Shown: one piece after another, positions 12,201 through 23,930 of the stretch
Layout of the letters: the number at the start of each line of letters is the position of its first letter
Position numbering within the stretch: position 1 is the first letter of the stretch
Assembly (NCBI GenBank): GCA_030549335.1
Contig: CM060188.1
Coordinates: 15,875,501-15,939,500 of the forward strand
Length of the DNA: 64,000 bases
Direction of reading: 5' to 3'
Source: Pontederia crassipes
Taxonomy: Eukaryota > Streptophyta > Magnoliopsida > Commelinales > Pontederiaceae
Program-made: the position numbers and the translations under genes
Notes under the pieces: model-generated
The model's input: the letters and a program-made list of their open reading frames with translations, nothing else
Databases searched by the model: none
What the model was told of the DNA's origin: nothing

Positions 12201-13747
12201 GGGACGTTGTAAGGTCCCTTGGGATCGAAGATAACCATCGAATTGGTGAGCGGGATGACACATGCGGCAATGTGTCGCAGAAAAGAGATGCCCGCCACCA
12301 CTTCGTAGTCATCCACTAGTGTCACCGTCACGTCGAAGCTTCCCGACCACTTGCCGATGCGAACCTTCACTCCAGGAGAAATTCCTGTGGTCGAGATAGA
12401 CTTCGCGTTCACCGTCTTGAACGTGGCGTTAGTCTTCTGGAGTGGCAGCTTTAGCTTCTTGGCGGCCACTTCTGACACGAACAACTCCGATGCACCCGTG
12501 TCAATGAGGGCGTTGAAGACTTGCCCGTTCAACTCGATATCCGCATAAAGTCGCGCAGCCGATGAAGGACCCTTCGAGGCGTTGATGGCGCTGAGGACGT
12601 GCATCGAGCTGAGACACGCCTCCTCCTTCTCTTTTTCCTTCTCGTCGGGGCAATACATTGCGTTGACTGTCGCCTTTTGCGGACAATCGCTCGTCCAATG
12701 AGGACCCTTGCAAATGTAGCAAGGCTTTGGCGGCTTCCCGTCCCTTTTGAATCTTCCAATGGTGGACTTCCCGTCTTGGTGTCCCTTGCCTCTGTCCTGA
12801 TAGTGCGGCTTGCCTCCTTGTGACTTGGACTTCTCTCCCCCACCATTGCCCTTGCCCGAGGGCTTTGGTGGTGGAGTGCTCGCTTTGGCGTACTCCACGA
12901 GCGATTCAGCAGCGGCGACTAACGAGCGGAGGTTGGGGCAATCTCGTCGCTCCAACTCCGTCCTAGCCCATGGCTTCAAACCCTTCACGAAGACCGCCAA
13001 CAACGTGTCTTCGTCCACTTGGGAATTCTGCAGGCGGAGCTCGGTGAACTCTTTCACGTACTCCTTCAACGTGCCCTTCTGGCAAATGTTGAACAACGCA
13101 ATCTTGGCCTCCAGTCCCGACTTGGCAGGGCAGAAGTAGTTGATAAGCTGCCTCTTGAAGTCGTCCCACCTCTCAATGGGACCCACAATGCCACGCTCCA
13201 CATCGTCGCAATGGCACCGCCACCATAGACTCGCCGCATCTTGCAAGTAGAAGGATGCGGTCTTCACCATCCTTACTTCGGACGTCACGTCCAAGGCCTC
13301 CATGTACCTTCGGACGTTCCACAGGAAGTCATTGATCTCCCTTGCCGACCGCTCGCCTTTGTAGGGCCTCGGCTTTGGCACATCAATTCTCGCTTCATGC
13401 GGGGCGCCGCCCGTCTCCATAGCGTCGCTTGAGCTCCTCCCGGAAGGTCTGGAACTCTTGCTCCATCTCGAACCGCATGTTTGAGAGACCATTGTCCAAG
13501 GTCTCCCGCATGTCCATGATTGTCGCTTCCATGGACTCGAGACGCGTATACAACGGCGCCATCTCTTCCCGCACCGTGGCAAGATCCACGGTCTTCTCCA
13601 ACTCCCGCTCGTGCGTTGCGAGTTGGTCTTGCATCTCGCCCACGTCCAATTGGAATTGGCCGAGGCGTTGCTCGAAGGCGGACATGGTGTCCTTCGAGCG
13701 GGCGCGCCCTCGATCCTGACGGCCCTTCTCCAGTGCAACGGGTTCAT
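9227..13747 (-). CDS. Gag-Pol polyprotein frame of chromovirus copy 3
   Basis: An open frame of about 1506 residues has the same domain order as copy 2: gag, CCHC knuckle, protease, reverse transcriptase, RNase H, integrase and C-terminal chromodomain. From gag core to chromodomain it is almost residue-for-residue the same as copy 2. The frame in the window is longer at its N-terminal side than in copy 2, and the extra stretch does not look like normal gag sequence. Nothing more is claimed about that end. Confidence 0.9.
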   Translation of the reverse strand: MNPLHWRRAVRIEGAPARRTPCPPSSNASANSNWTWARCKTNSQRTSGSWRRPWILPRCGKRWRRCIRVSSPWKRQSWTCGRPWTMVSQTCGSRWSKSSRPSGRSSSDAMETGGAPHEARIDVPKPRPYKGERSAREINDFLWNVRRYMEALDVTSEVRMVKTASFYLQDAASLWWRCHCDDVERGIVGPIERWDDFKRQLINYFCPAKSGLEAKIALFNICQKGTLKEYVKEFTELRLQNSQVDEDTLLAVFVKGLKPWARTELERRDCPNLRSLVAAAESLVEYAKASTPPPKPSGKGNGGGEKSKSQGGKPHYQDRGKGHQDGKSTIGRFKRDGKPPKPCYICKGPHWTSDCPQKATVNAMYCPDEKEKEKEEACLSSMHVLSAINASKGPSSAARLYADIELNGQVFNALIDTGASELFVSEVAAKKLKLPLQKTNATFKTVNAKSISTTGISPGVKVRIGKWSGSFDVTVTLVDDYEVVAGISFLRHIAACVIPLTNSMVIFDPKGPYNVPVRSGGDLKQKTLSAMQVAKGLRKQEHTFLATAILEDPGPSTLTPPKVLETLEDFADVMPPELPKRLPPKREVDHVIDLVPGSKAPHGVPYRLAPPELAELRKQLTELLDAGYVRPSKSPYGAPVLFQKKHDGSLRMCIDYRALNKLTVKNKYPIPLVADLFDQLGGARWFTKLDLRSGYWQVRIAEEDVQKTACVTRYGSYEFLVMPFGLTNAPATFCTLMNKVLQPFFDRFVVVYLDDIMIYSRTLEEHIEHIRQVFEVLRQNELYVKREKCAFAQPEVHFLGHVVGSGKLKMDGAKIRAIVEWEPPKRVPDMRSFLGLTNYYRRFVKGYSHVTTPLTNLLRKNVKWEWTPTCQEAFDTLKRAMTEEPVLILPDHTKSYEVQTDASDFAIGGVLMQEGHPVAFESRKLNDTERRYAVQEKEMTAVIHCLRTWRHYLLGSRFHIKTDNVATSYFETQKKLSSKQARWQDFMAEFDYVLEYKPGKTNVVADALSRRAELAAMSSSQADLIERIKKGLESDPTAKNLFEQAKEGKTRRFWVEDGLIFTKERRIYVPLFDNLRRTIMQECHDSKWAGHPGIRRTLVLIEDNYFWPRMEDDIEAFVKTCLVCQQDKNLNQAPGGLLEPLPIPERPWKDVSMDFITGLPKSEGAGTIMVVVDRFSKYAIFAAGSASCPATEAAELFMKHVVKYWGLPQSIVSDRDGRFVGNFWKELFKMMGSNLHFSTSLHPQTDGQTERVNCILEIYLRHYVSANQKDWAKLLDIAQFSYNLQRSESTNRSPFEIVTGQQPLTPQAVATSYGGKVPAAHRMAREWHEQNDMARACLHKASKRMKKWADTARRDVNFEVGDLVLVKLVQHLRLSGKNLHKGLVRRYEGPFKILKKVGKVAYKLELPPQMQQHPVFHVSLFKPFVEDTEDPGRGVSDRAPPAIRQQFTDQVEEVLAVRTKNRKKEYLVRWSGRPDADTSWETAEDLWQFKQKIEEFQATAPGTSLT

Positions 13748-13818
13748 TCGTCATCTTCGAGTTCGACGTCATTTCACCTTGATCGCCGAACGCCAACTTG
13801 AGCGGTCCCAGAAACGCT

Positions 13819-13830
13819 GCTCTGATACCA
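13819..13830 (-). other. Primer-binding site of copy 3
   Basis: Same 12-base tRNA-Met complement, 3 bp from LTR C. Its presence shows that copy 3 has a normal 5' end. Confidence 0.92.
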
Positions 13831-13833
13831 ACT

Positions 13834-14375
13834 TGTCACGGGGTCGTTTTTCGCTCGACCGACCCGTGCGGCGCCTAGACGTGCCCAACGTCTAGGCAAG
13901 CTCTTTTGGGCGCTTTGCGGAAGCTTGCTTATGCCACTTTTCGTATGCCACAACTTTTGGGACGCACGGTCCCGAGCGGACGCTTCTTCGGTGGAGGCGT
14001 TTGTGAACAAACGGGCACCTCGGCGTAACGCTCGATCGCTTGGGACGCTTTGGGACGCTCTTTTGTGGGTTGCCACCCCACGCTTGAGGCACGATGCTAG
14101 ATTTAGGGAAGCTTGAAATCTTTGTTGAGTAAATATGAATGATTACAACGCTTCGGGGGAGGACTAGCGGGTCTCCCCTACTATACCACCGTTTCGGGTG
14201 GTAGAATTGCGACGTGTGATGTGGAGGACCATCTCCGGGGGTGCACTTTTCTGGAGTGCAAATTACAAAACTGCCACCATCACACTTAGAAAATAAACTA
14301 AGTACAAAAGTGAGTTGAAAAGGAAAATACATGATAAGATAACTCGACGTGCCCCGGGGAGAAGCCCCCGGGACA
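13834..14375 (-). repeat. LTR C (outer 5' LTR of the array)
   Basis: Third LTR, 542 bp, TG...CA. It lies 5160 bp after LTR B. It differs from A and B by about three substitutions and borders non-element DNA at 14376, so it is the true 5' outer end of the array on the minus strand. Confidence 0.95.
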
Positions 14376-15083
14376 TACGCAGTGCGGCGCTGACAGCTGG
14401 CGCCGGATTTGACGTCCGCGTCTGGGAAGGCAAAGCGGCCGGTGGGGACCGCCGTGGCGGCGGTTGGCGTGACCGCGTGAGTCGTCGTCAAGGCGCATCC
14501 AAACTTAACGTCGACCCAATCTGCCGTGACGCGTGCGCTTCACGATGCGTGACGAAAGAGAAAATAATTGGATTTTAAGTTTTTTTCGTAAATGCATATA
14601 CACCCGTAAATAAAAAAAACAACGGGAGTTAAAATGTCTGAAATGCCCTTGGGTAGCATGAAACCGCTGCGCCGACTGAGTGGGTTAAAGCGGTCATTGG
14701 GCGGGGCAAACTGTGGATTGGGTCGAGTGGTATTTTGTGTCGGACCCGTCCGTCATCGAAGAAGCGGTGTTGACTCGGAGGTCGGAACACGTGGGGGAAT
14801 TGTAAGAGCGGGATGGCCCTCCGATCCGCCGTGCCGCACCAAACAGGGTACCCCGGAATCGAGCTCGTCACTATCGTAATTTAGTAAATGTATTATTATA
14901 TATTTATTTCAATTGTCGGAGAGTTGATAATAAAAATATTCTGCATATATCATTTTAAACTCGAGATGACGTAAAGTAGTTTTCTCTTTGTAAGTCTTGA
15001 GAAATTATATTCTAATAAATAAAAGAGATTTTTTTCTATTAAGCAGATATATATGTGTATATATTAATTTTATACTAAATGGT
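14376..15083. other. Flank of the array: GC-rich non-coding stretch, then AT-rich DNA
   Basis: 14376-14550 and 14640-14870 are GC- and CpG-rich compared with everything to the right, and the segment between them is AT-rich. Short frames exist on both strands but none resembles a known protein or has a splice context. It may be a promoter-like or low-copy region into which the chromovirus inserted; I recognise no gene. Confidence 0.5.

Positions 15084-15117
<34 letters not shown>
15084..15117. repeat. Poly-G run, 34 bases
   Basis: Thirty-four uninterrupted G residues in otherwise AT-rich DNA. Such a run could fold as a G-quadruplex. Its exact length is also the kind of feature that assemblies get wrong. 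Confidence 0.95.
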
Positions 15118-15118
<1 letters not shown>

Positions 15119-15949
15119 TGTCACGCGCACTTCTTAAAAGTGCCTCAGAATCTGTATTTTTGGTGCCTGGAATATTATTCTTGTAGACCAAACAAAGAAT
15201 GACAGAGACTTTGGTTTATGCAAACTTAACGATACAATAAATCATTACTTTGACAACATAATAATTACATAAATTTTAATTTTTTAGTCAAGGCCAGTCC
15301 AAAGTTACTTTTTGAAAATTATGCAGGATAACTTAAATACAAAAAAAAAAACCTATCAAAATCTAAGTCAAATTCCTTAAAATTAAAGAATTCAATTTAA
15401 AATTTATTAGGTAAATATATAATAATAAAAAGACTAATATAGTCGTGGCAATTGAAATTGTCATTTTCATAATAACGTTAGCTATATATTATAAATTCAA
15501 AATTAAAAGTTGTGATCATGTCTATAGATTATTTTTTATTCAAAGTTAATCTTAGACTTATAGTGGATAAAAAACTATAGTAATGATAATCAATTTAAAA
15601 AAACACAAATAAACTTATAAGTAGGAAACGAGTCTAGATTTATTAGCTTTTTATATCAATTCATTAATGCATGATAGAAAAAGCAGGATAACAAGAGTAT
15701 AGAGTATTCATAGAAGTATGCATGAAAATAAATAAGTAATAAACAACAAATAATTTCAATAAAAAATATTACGTAATGAAATTATTCTCTTGGAGTAAAG
15801 AAGATTTAAAAATATTATGAATATGAAATTAAATATAATTTAATAGATAATTAAATTTAAAATTAACTTGGTGACTACTTAATTTTTTTACCATATCATC
15901 AATCCTCATTGTCCTTAGATTTAATTGGAGATGAAAGGTTAGGTATTGT
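15118..15949. other. AT-rich intergenic DNA, nothing recognised
   Basis: Very AT-rich, stops in all frames, no tRNA, no clear repeat ends. I see no gene in it. Confidence 0.6.
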
Positions 15950-16950
15950 CAGGGTCGGACCGGACCGGCCAGTCCGACCGTTGACCGATGACAATTGCAG
16001 CCCAACTGAAGTTCAAAAATCGAACCTTAATTTGAACCGGATCGAACCGGTCAAAATCGGGTTCAACCGCATTTCAACCCAGTATTTGGTTTAGTAAATT
16101 TTTTTTTACTATTTTTTTTACTAAGTGATAATTTAATAAAAAATATTATTATAAATTTAGAAAATATCCAAAGATGATTTTTTTTCATAAATATACATAT
16201 TGACACATTAGTCTCCTCCTTCATTTATACTTGTCTATTTACTCTCACTTTCCTATTAGTATCAATGTGGTATTATTTTTGCACACTTACCCACTTATTC
16301 TTTTTTCCTTCATGTAGCATTGAATAGTTGAACTTATTAAACTTTGACTTTTAACTATGGATTATAATAGTTGAACTTATTCAATTTTTTTATAACAGAA
16401 ACATTTATTATAATATAAATTAATTATATATTATTATATTAATATAATATTTATCATATTAGATAAATTAGTTATGAATAAATGGTGCAAACTATAATAT
16501 GCTTAGTATAATATAATAATATATATATACAACTTTAATTTCGTACGTAATAAGTCAAATTAAATAGTTAACTACTAATTATACTATATATTTATTCATA
16601 AAATATATAATATTGTCATAATATTTCGAAGAAAAATATGTATTCGTTGCTTCTAACATAAAAAAATAAAAATATGATAACCAATAGAAAATTTGTATAT
16701 AATAATCAAATTCAATGATTTTAATTTATTAAGTACATAATAATTTTAATATCAAATCTTAAAATTAATTATACATTTATTATTATTATTATTTGTATAA
16801 TTACATTTTGGCATCATTATATTTTATATAATCAAAATATCATAGTTTGATTTACTATATCATAATAAATATAATATTTTATTATTATTCGGTCCGACCG
16901 ATTCAACTTGAAACGAACACTTTTCCAACTCGTCGTCCGGTCTGATCCTA
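15950..16950. mobile_element. Candidate hAT-like non-autonomous DNA transposon
   Basis: The left end begins CAGGGTCGGACCGGAC and the right end, read in reverse complement, begins TAGGATCAGACCGGAC, 13 of 16 matching. Both ends carry CGGTCCGACC-type subterminal motifs, and the core is AT-rich without a transposase frame. YAGGG-type ends with GGTC/GACC subterminal repeats are typical of plant hAT elements. No clean 8-bp target duplication is visible (ggtattgt against ataatatt), so the exact ends or the superfamily may be wrong. Confidence 0.55.
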
Positions 16951-19900
16951 ATAATATTGGTATAAAGTCCTATTTGCTTAGCTTTTAAAAACTCACAAGT
17001 GCATATCTTAGTCTTTCTAAAAAGTGCTTCGCCATTAGACCAATAATAAAAAAAGTAGTGTTTGGATAATTTATTGAATTTACTTCAATAGTCACTTCAA
17101 CATCCAAGTAATATTGAAAATTATACAAAATTTAAATATTGCAATAACTTTTACATTGTTATTGAAGCGTATTATATAAAATAAAAATAATAGTATAATA
17201 TGTTATATGCTATTATAAGATAAATATTGTGTACAAAGGGAGAAAATAATAGAAAATAAAAAACCCTTGCTTTGTAGAAGAGAGGAAAACAATCTAAAGA
17301 ATAAAAGAAGATATACTAGAGTCCCGAAAAAATTCAAAGAAATCCTTTAAATGTTTTTCAATATTTTGTACTCCAAATTATAAACTTTTATACTCTAAAA
17401 ATAGACGTCAAATAAAAAACAATCTTTTAAACTCTCAATTTAATGTTATTTTTAATTGTGTCCTTTATCTTCAAAGACTAAGTCATATAAAAAATTTGTC
17501 ATTATTTCGTTACATGATAAGTTGCTATAGAATTTGTAATTCACAAAGGATGAATTTCGGTAGCAAAATAATACTATCATAAGTTAGCATATGGTCATAT
17601 TAATATTTTTTAACTCACTACAATCATGAGTGAAAAGTTATATGTCAAATAAAAAAATTAAAAAAATTCAAGTAATGATATATGTGAGACATTTATATTA
17701 TCATAAGGTGTAAAAAAAATTGGAAACATTGGTTACGGTGTGGCCCTAAAAAATATGTAGCAAAGCACTCATGTCCTCTCAAAAGTATAGACATCAATGT
17801 GGTATGACAAATGAGCCAATTTGCATGAAATGTGCCCCGGAGGATATTACAACATGACAAAATGTTTTATGCAGTTTGTGTAGTACTGTAGTGCCTCCAG
17901 CCTTGCAAAGTATTTTTTGTATCCTCCCTTTTGTCAAAATGGCTTAGAGCTAATTTAGTTATAAAAAATGTTGGGCCAACACCAAAATTGGCATGTCTTT
18001 TTATGTCCACACTTAGTTGTTAATAGAGAAATTAAGAGATCTTTGAAGTAGAGGACACGGAATCACAACATAGTGATTGTAGTAATGTTTTAGATGATAA
18101 ACATGCTTCTCAAAATCACATGAGTTGAGAAAATCAAAGATGGTGCAAACAAGTATGATTGACGAGTTAAAAGATTTACCTAAAGTATGACTCAACACAA
18201 ATGGCTTATCCCATGGAAACCCAAGGCATGTGGAAGTTGGAGTTATAGTGCATACATATTTTATGCATGTCATTTAAGTTATTTTCTAATCTTTTTTATC
18301 ATTTCATGCATTTACTTGATTAATTGTTTTAAGTCATAATCTATTCAAGTGTTATTGTTTATTTTTCTCAAATTACATAATTTTGGAGTCAAAGCAGTGA
18401 CTAGATTAAATTAAGTTCAATTTAGAGTCAAATTCAAGTTGAAAATATGAAATGATTGAATTTCAATAACGATACACAATTTCCTATTTCAACAATAAGT
18501 GGAAAGAAAAATCTTTAGGGCAATGATGATTGTTATTCCTATCAAGAATAGAAACTCTCAAGAAAGTTCTATTGAAGAATAAAATCCTAAAGTTTATTAT
18601 TCAAAGATTAAAGAGATAAAAAGAGTAATTGGATTGTGGGATTAATTTTTGAATAATTCAATTGGAGAAGAATTCATATCCTAACCAGTAATTAAATCCT
18701 TTTATCAATCTCACTACAAAATGTGCTCCAAACTTTATGAAAAAAATGTTAATACATTGTACAAATATTTGGGAACACTTAAAAACAAATTGTGTTTTGA
18801 GATATTTTTGAGACTTAAAAATTTGGCCCAAGAGAAATCCACGAAATTGAAATGTCTTTGTTACATACGACTTCATATTTGAGTAGATTTAGAAAAAAAG
18901 TTAATACTAAAAAAATCAACCTAAAAGGGAGGTAATTACTTGAAAAGTCTTATTATTTTTTTATGACAATGAATCTAAGACAATTCAATTTTTTTATTGG
19001 ACTTGGAGATCCCATAAAGACTATAAAGAGACGTGCATAATACCAATATTGTCATACAATGGAGTAGAGAAATGAGAATAATTTTTACTGCATCACACAA
19101 CAAAATAAATTGAAAATTTGAAGATTTTGAAGTTTTCGATAATCATTTAGGTGTAATATTGACTAAAACTCAATTCGATGACGCATGAGAGTTTGTTATT
19201 AAAAATTATTTGTTTTATATTTTCTCCTTATATTTAACGACAAATCTTTTAATCATAGAGTAGCTTATTTATTTATTTTTCGATTGTCACTCTAGTGTCC
19301 GGAAAGCGACGTCGATCGTCCAATCCAACTGACGGTAAAAGTTATGCGCACTGATAATGGATTGAAGTGTCAGTTCACTATCAAGTTCGACTATTTTGGT
19401 GTCATCCCGGATGACATGTCTGACAATGACAGGTGAAGCTCTTAGCAGAAATTTTCTACATGCACAAAAGTTTAAAATCGAAACCTTTGCTTAAGCGGTG
19501 AGGAACTTCTATCAACTCTACCCAACTCCTATTGGCGTACTTATTAATTAAGGAAAACCTAGTTGAACCCATTTATCTCTTAATTTATTTTGGAAATTTC
19601 ATATTTCTATCCAAGTGCTTTGATTAATACATGATACTATTATCTTAGATTGTCTAGTTTTTTTATAATTATGGATTATTAAATGGTAACCTAAAAATTC
19701 ATAGTTAAAGTAGATTCAAGTTAATAAAAAATTTAATTACTTTAACTTTACTTTTATTTGTGATATTAGGTTCCCAAACTTTTCGTATTAAATCTTTAAG
19801 CAATGTTTGTATATTAAAATATTTTAGCTGAGAATGGATTAATTTTTCAATATACCCTAATTATATTCTCGCATATTCTAATTAGGTTCTCAAATATTTA

Positions 19901-20509
19901 ATGCTTGTACCTTTATCCATTCCTTTCTTGTATGAAGTTTACACTTAAACAAATGATAATTAAGATATAACAACTGAGATAGAAGTTCTGAATTTTAATT
20001 GGCAAAATTCTATTTTCTCTTATTGCCATCAATATTAATTATTGATTATTTGTATCAAACATTTTAATTTTTTTCAATGAATAACTTAAAGTAGAAAGAC
20101 AATTTTTTATAGTATTTTTGGTTTAAACCTTTATTCGCTCTTTATTACTTAACATAATTTAGACACATCAATTTAATAAGAACTTTTGGATGTCAATGGC
20201 TCAATGATTTTATGCAGGATATCAACATGTCATCTTTGGATATGGCATAATTATGGTGATACTATAAATTTAAGAGTTTAGATGGAGTAGAGGCCACAAG
20301 AATTGATTCTTAAATTAGATTCTGTGACAAAAGGAAAATGATAGGAGGCTTACTCTCCGTAAAAAAAAGCTCATTTTTATCATTTATTAAATAAAATTAA
20401 TTGCTTTTTGCGTCTGCTAATGTGGGATGAAAATAATGCATGGAACATTGGTCCAAATTGGTCAGCAAAGTATGTTGAATTACCCCAATATGCTACAAGT
20501 CTATTATTT
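16951..20509. other. AT-rich intergenic DNA with possible decayed repeats
   Basis: About 3.5 kb of AT-rich DNA. A slightly more GC-balanced patch lies at 17730-18260 and another at 19280-19560, but frames are short and broken and I cannot assign either to a family. These look like decayed repeat or gene remnants. Confidence 0.45.
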
Positions 20510-21200
20510 GGTTAGCCTTTGGTTCTCTTTAACATTACTAGTGGTTCAATAAGCGGATAGTGGTTCAACTAGTGAATAACATATTAACTAGCGGATAGCG
20601 AGTAGTGAATGATGATTAACGGTTAGAGATTATAACAAATAAGTGTTTGATAAATTTAGCGATATAATTAGCTGATGAATATAAAATGATATAATTAGAC
20701 ATATAAAAAATATTTAATTTAAGCAAAGCACTATATAAATTGTATTATAATACAATAAATTAAATATTTATATCTTAATTAAATAAAATAAAATTTCATA
20801 ACTAATTTTTTTATATAAATTTCACAATAAATTTTATATAATGCATCGATGATATGAAAATATTAATTGTGAAATTATTTTTTATTCATTGTTAACATAT
20901 AAATAAGTTGTAATTGATTAAACATGATTATGAAAAGAAATATAGTTAAATGACTATAAAATAAGAATGAGAAAATAATAAGATAAGTCAAAAAAAAATA
21001 ATATATTTGAATAAGGGTAAAATTGGAAAAAATTATGAAACGCTAACTTCTAATCGCTAAACGCTAATAGAAATAGCTTTTTAATATTTTCGTATGAAAC
21101 GTTAAATACTATTTATTTTTGTCACTTATCAAATAAAAAAAATTAGTATTTAAACCGTTAAACGTTACTTACGTTAATTTTTGTGTTGCCAAACAGAGTC
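20510..21200. mobile_element. Possible hAT-like MITE with imperfect inverted ends
   Basis: The left part (TTAGCCTTTGG..., repeats of agcgg/gttaacgg) and the right part (GCTAAACGCTAA..., ending near GCCAAACAGAG) show loose inverted similarity, including an ATTTGATAAGTG-like motif on both sides. The style is common in plant hAT MITEs. Ends and target duplication are not resolved, and this call is tentative. Confidence 0.35.
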
Positions 21201-21537
21201 TTTGTCTTATCTCGGATATGCTCTTTTTTTTAGTTATTCTTTTACTATAGAAGAGTTGTCCTGTTTGTTTAGCTAAACCGTGTGTTTGGTTGTGAGAACT
21301 TATAAAGTTATGTCAATCACCCTATCACGTGATCATTTTAGGATATGTCTAGTATGGAAATTTTGAGAAAAAGATAATTTTTTTAAAAGAGAGAAAACTA
21401 ATCGATTAGATGAAAAAAATTAGGTTGGTGTTTGGATGAAAAAAATGTAATTATGAGAATATAAAACGTTGATTTGATAGATAAGTTTAAGTGAGTGTTT
21501 AGATAAAAAGTAGGAACTAAAAATATAATTTATTATT

Positions 21538-22042
21538 GAGTTATTTCCATGAATCTCTCATAAATTATTATAATTTTTCGCATCTAACCTCAAACTACGG
21601 ACTTATTTTTTTTAATCCCTAAACTATACAATTTATTCACTTGAGTCATTCCATCTACTTTTGCTACTTTTTTCATTATCTTTTATTTTTTCTCATTTAT
21701 GAAAAGATTAAATTACCCCTCCCTCCATAAAATAGCAAATAATAAATATAAAAAATAAAAAGGAAAAAATTAGGGAAGGGTAATTTAGTCTTTTTCATAA
21801 ATGTTATTTTTTATTTACCAATTTAATCCCTCTAATAATTTTTTAATATTTTTTATTTGTTATTTCATATTTTTTTGGAGGAAGGAGTAATTTAGTCATT
21901 TTATAAATGAAAATAGTAAAAGTAATAGAAGTAGACGTGAAAAAATCATGATGGTTTAGGGATATTAAAAATAAGTTCGTAGCTTGAGGTTAGATGCAAA
22001 AAATAATAACGATAGTTTAAGCGGAATTTATGAAAATATTCA
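21538..22042. mobile_element. Nested MITE (Mutator-like, 9-bp target duplication)
   Basis: A 505-bp element begins GAGTTATTTCCATGAAT and ends in an imperfect inverted copy. Its inverted arms extend over 150 bp or more (shared blocks include GCATCTAACCTCAA, inverted near 21985). It is flanked by the perfect 9-bp duplication tttattatt (21529-21537 and 22043-22051), the length typical of Mutator-like elements. It lies inside the left arm of the foldback element, whose right arm shows the uninterrupted site. No coding capacity. Confidence 0.85.
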
Positions 22043-22415
22043 TTTATTATTTTATGAAGTATAAAATTATAGTAAATAAGAATATGTTATTAATATTATA
22101 ATTTACATAAATCTTTATATTATTAATATTATATTATATTCATTTTGATTAAATCTTTTAAATGTTATTAATATTATAATTTATGTAAATATTAAGATCC
22201 AAATATAATATAATTTGTTATAAAAATAATTGAACATTTTAATTAATAAAATATTTCTTAATTATTAGAAGTAAACATTTTATAATTTTTAACTAATAAA
22301 ATTTAATAATTTATTTTATAAGCCGACTAAAAATGTATTAATAAATAACTAAATAATATATACTTATATTAAAAAATATTTTAAAAAGGAAGAAGATACG
22401 AAGCTGAAAAAAAAG

Positions 22416-22614
22416 AAAAAAAAGGATCCAAAGTAATGACTAAAGAGACAGAAAGCAAAAGTTCTAGTCGAGATCACCTGAAGTTCTCATCAGATGTTCT
22501 ATTTGACAGAACAAAGAGAAGTTCTACCCCTTTATTTTGCAAATAAACACTGCCTTTAAGAATCAGAGTTTTTCCTCTCCAAACTCTTGCTAGAAGCAAG
22601 AACTTCTCTTTTTT
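22416..22614. other. Spacer of the foldback element
   Basis: Less AT-rich centre of the inverted repeat, with several agttct/agaact words that can pair locally. No frame or RNA gene recognised. Confidence 0.5.
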
Positions 22615-23354
22615 TACTTTTTACTTTTAACTTAACTTTCTTTTAATTATTTTTAATGTACATATTATTTATTTATTAATACATTATGATTAAACTTAAA
22701 AATTTAATTATTCAATTTTATTGATTATAAATTATTTAGTTTTAATAGTTTAAAATATTTTATTAATTAGTTAAAATATCGTGCTTAGTACTGTAGTATA
22801 ATAAAATTGTAAAAAATTTAATATTAATTAACTTAAAAACATTATAATTACATTTTTTGTATTATAATATTAATTAAATCAAAATAATGTAAAATCTTAT
22901 GTATAATATTACATTTAATATAATAGAATTATATTAATTAAAATTTTCATTTATTTTTAGAAAAAATATATTATATTTGGATCTTAATATTTATGTAAAT
23001 TACAATATTAATAACATATCCAAAGATTTAATCAAAATTATTTGCGACACAACTTATTTTTTAATACAAATTTAAATAAATAATTACATATAATATTTTT
23101 TATGTGCTAGTAATTATTATTTTAAATAAATAAATACATATAATATTTTTATATTTTAATTGTATACCTCATAAAATAATAAATTATATTTTTAATTCTT
23201 ATTTTTTATTCAAACACTTACTATAACTTATCTATCAAATCAATCTTTTAAATTCTATCATTACATTTTTCATCCAAACATCAACTTAAATTTTTTCATC
23301 AAGTCGATCAGTTCTAAACATATTAACAGGAACTCAAAATTCTCGTGTTAAACA

Positions 23355-23930
23355 CAACCGAAAGAAATAGAAGAAAAAAACTCGTTACACTTCTCATTTT
23401 TCATCTAATTTTTAAAATTATATATTTTAAATCTTTAATATTTAAATATATATTGATGAATAATTGAATCTCTCCTCTTTGAGATTATTGTCTTGTAGAA
23501 TGACAAATTTTACGACCACCAAGAAGCATTGTCCCTCTATTTTGGAACGTAGAGGCAGTGGGATGACATTCCATTTTGTGTTCAAATGTTAATGTTTTCA
23601 CTATTTCAATCAATTATGGATGCATGATGCATCAAAGCACAATAATATAGGAAGGTTCCATGAAAAGAAAGCCAAATTCGAATTTAAAAGTTTTTTGCGG
23701 TGTAAAGTTTGCCTAGACTACTATCTGACAATTTCAGAATAAGAATGAAACAATATTTATCTTTCTTTGCAGTAGGCAAATATAAAAAAAAGACAATTCA
23801 ATCAATGTGACACTAACCGTGTATTGTTTATGAATTGAAAGGTGGATCTATTATCGAGCCCAACTAATTCAATAAGATTACTTCTCATTATGCATCTAAT
23901 AATGACATGTAAGACTTGCAATAAGATATT
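23355..23930. other. AT-rich intergenic DNA, nothing recognised
   Basis: No gene, RNA or repeat boundary seen between the foldback element and the next MITE. Confidence 0.55.

Larger units (their letters stand above)
8674..14375 (-). mobile_element. Ty3/Gypsy chromovirus, copy 3 (full unit with both LTRs)
   Basis: LTRs lie at 8674-9215 and 13834-14375, with the internal region at 9216-13833. It shares its left LTR with copy 2. The right LTR differs from the other two by about three substitutions in 542 bp, which at commonly used grass rates means roughly 0.2 million years. The 5 bp after the right LTR (tacgc, 14376-14380) should be the target duplication, but its partner is outside the window. 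Parts and family are as in copy 2. It looks nearly whole, with about one break. Confidence 0.95.
21346..23354. mobile_element. Large foldback (long inverted repeat) DNA element
   Basis: The left arm (about 21346-22415, including a nested MITE) and the right arm (about 22615-23354) are inverted copies of one another over most of their length. For example, left GATTTGATAGATAAGTT matches the reverse complement of the right arm near 23230, and left TATTAAGATCCAAATATAAT matches near 22980. Without the nested insert the element would be about 1.5 kb with arms near 0.7 kb and a short spacer. No protein frame exists. The outer ends are uncertain: a TGTGTTT motif at 21281 could be the true left end. 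Long-TIR, gene-less elements of this sort are usually assigned to Mutator-like or foldback groups. Confidence 0.75.

Noticed and set aside
1-14375. Many plus-strand open frames of 60-173 aa repeated at each unit of the array
   Set aside because: They lie antisense or out of frame to gag-pol, recur only because the unit recurs, and match no known protein.
17730-19560. More GC-balanced patches that might be retroelement or gene remains
   Set aside because: No motif, ends or readable frame could be supported.
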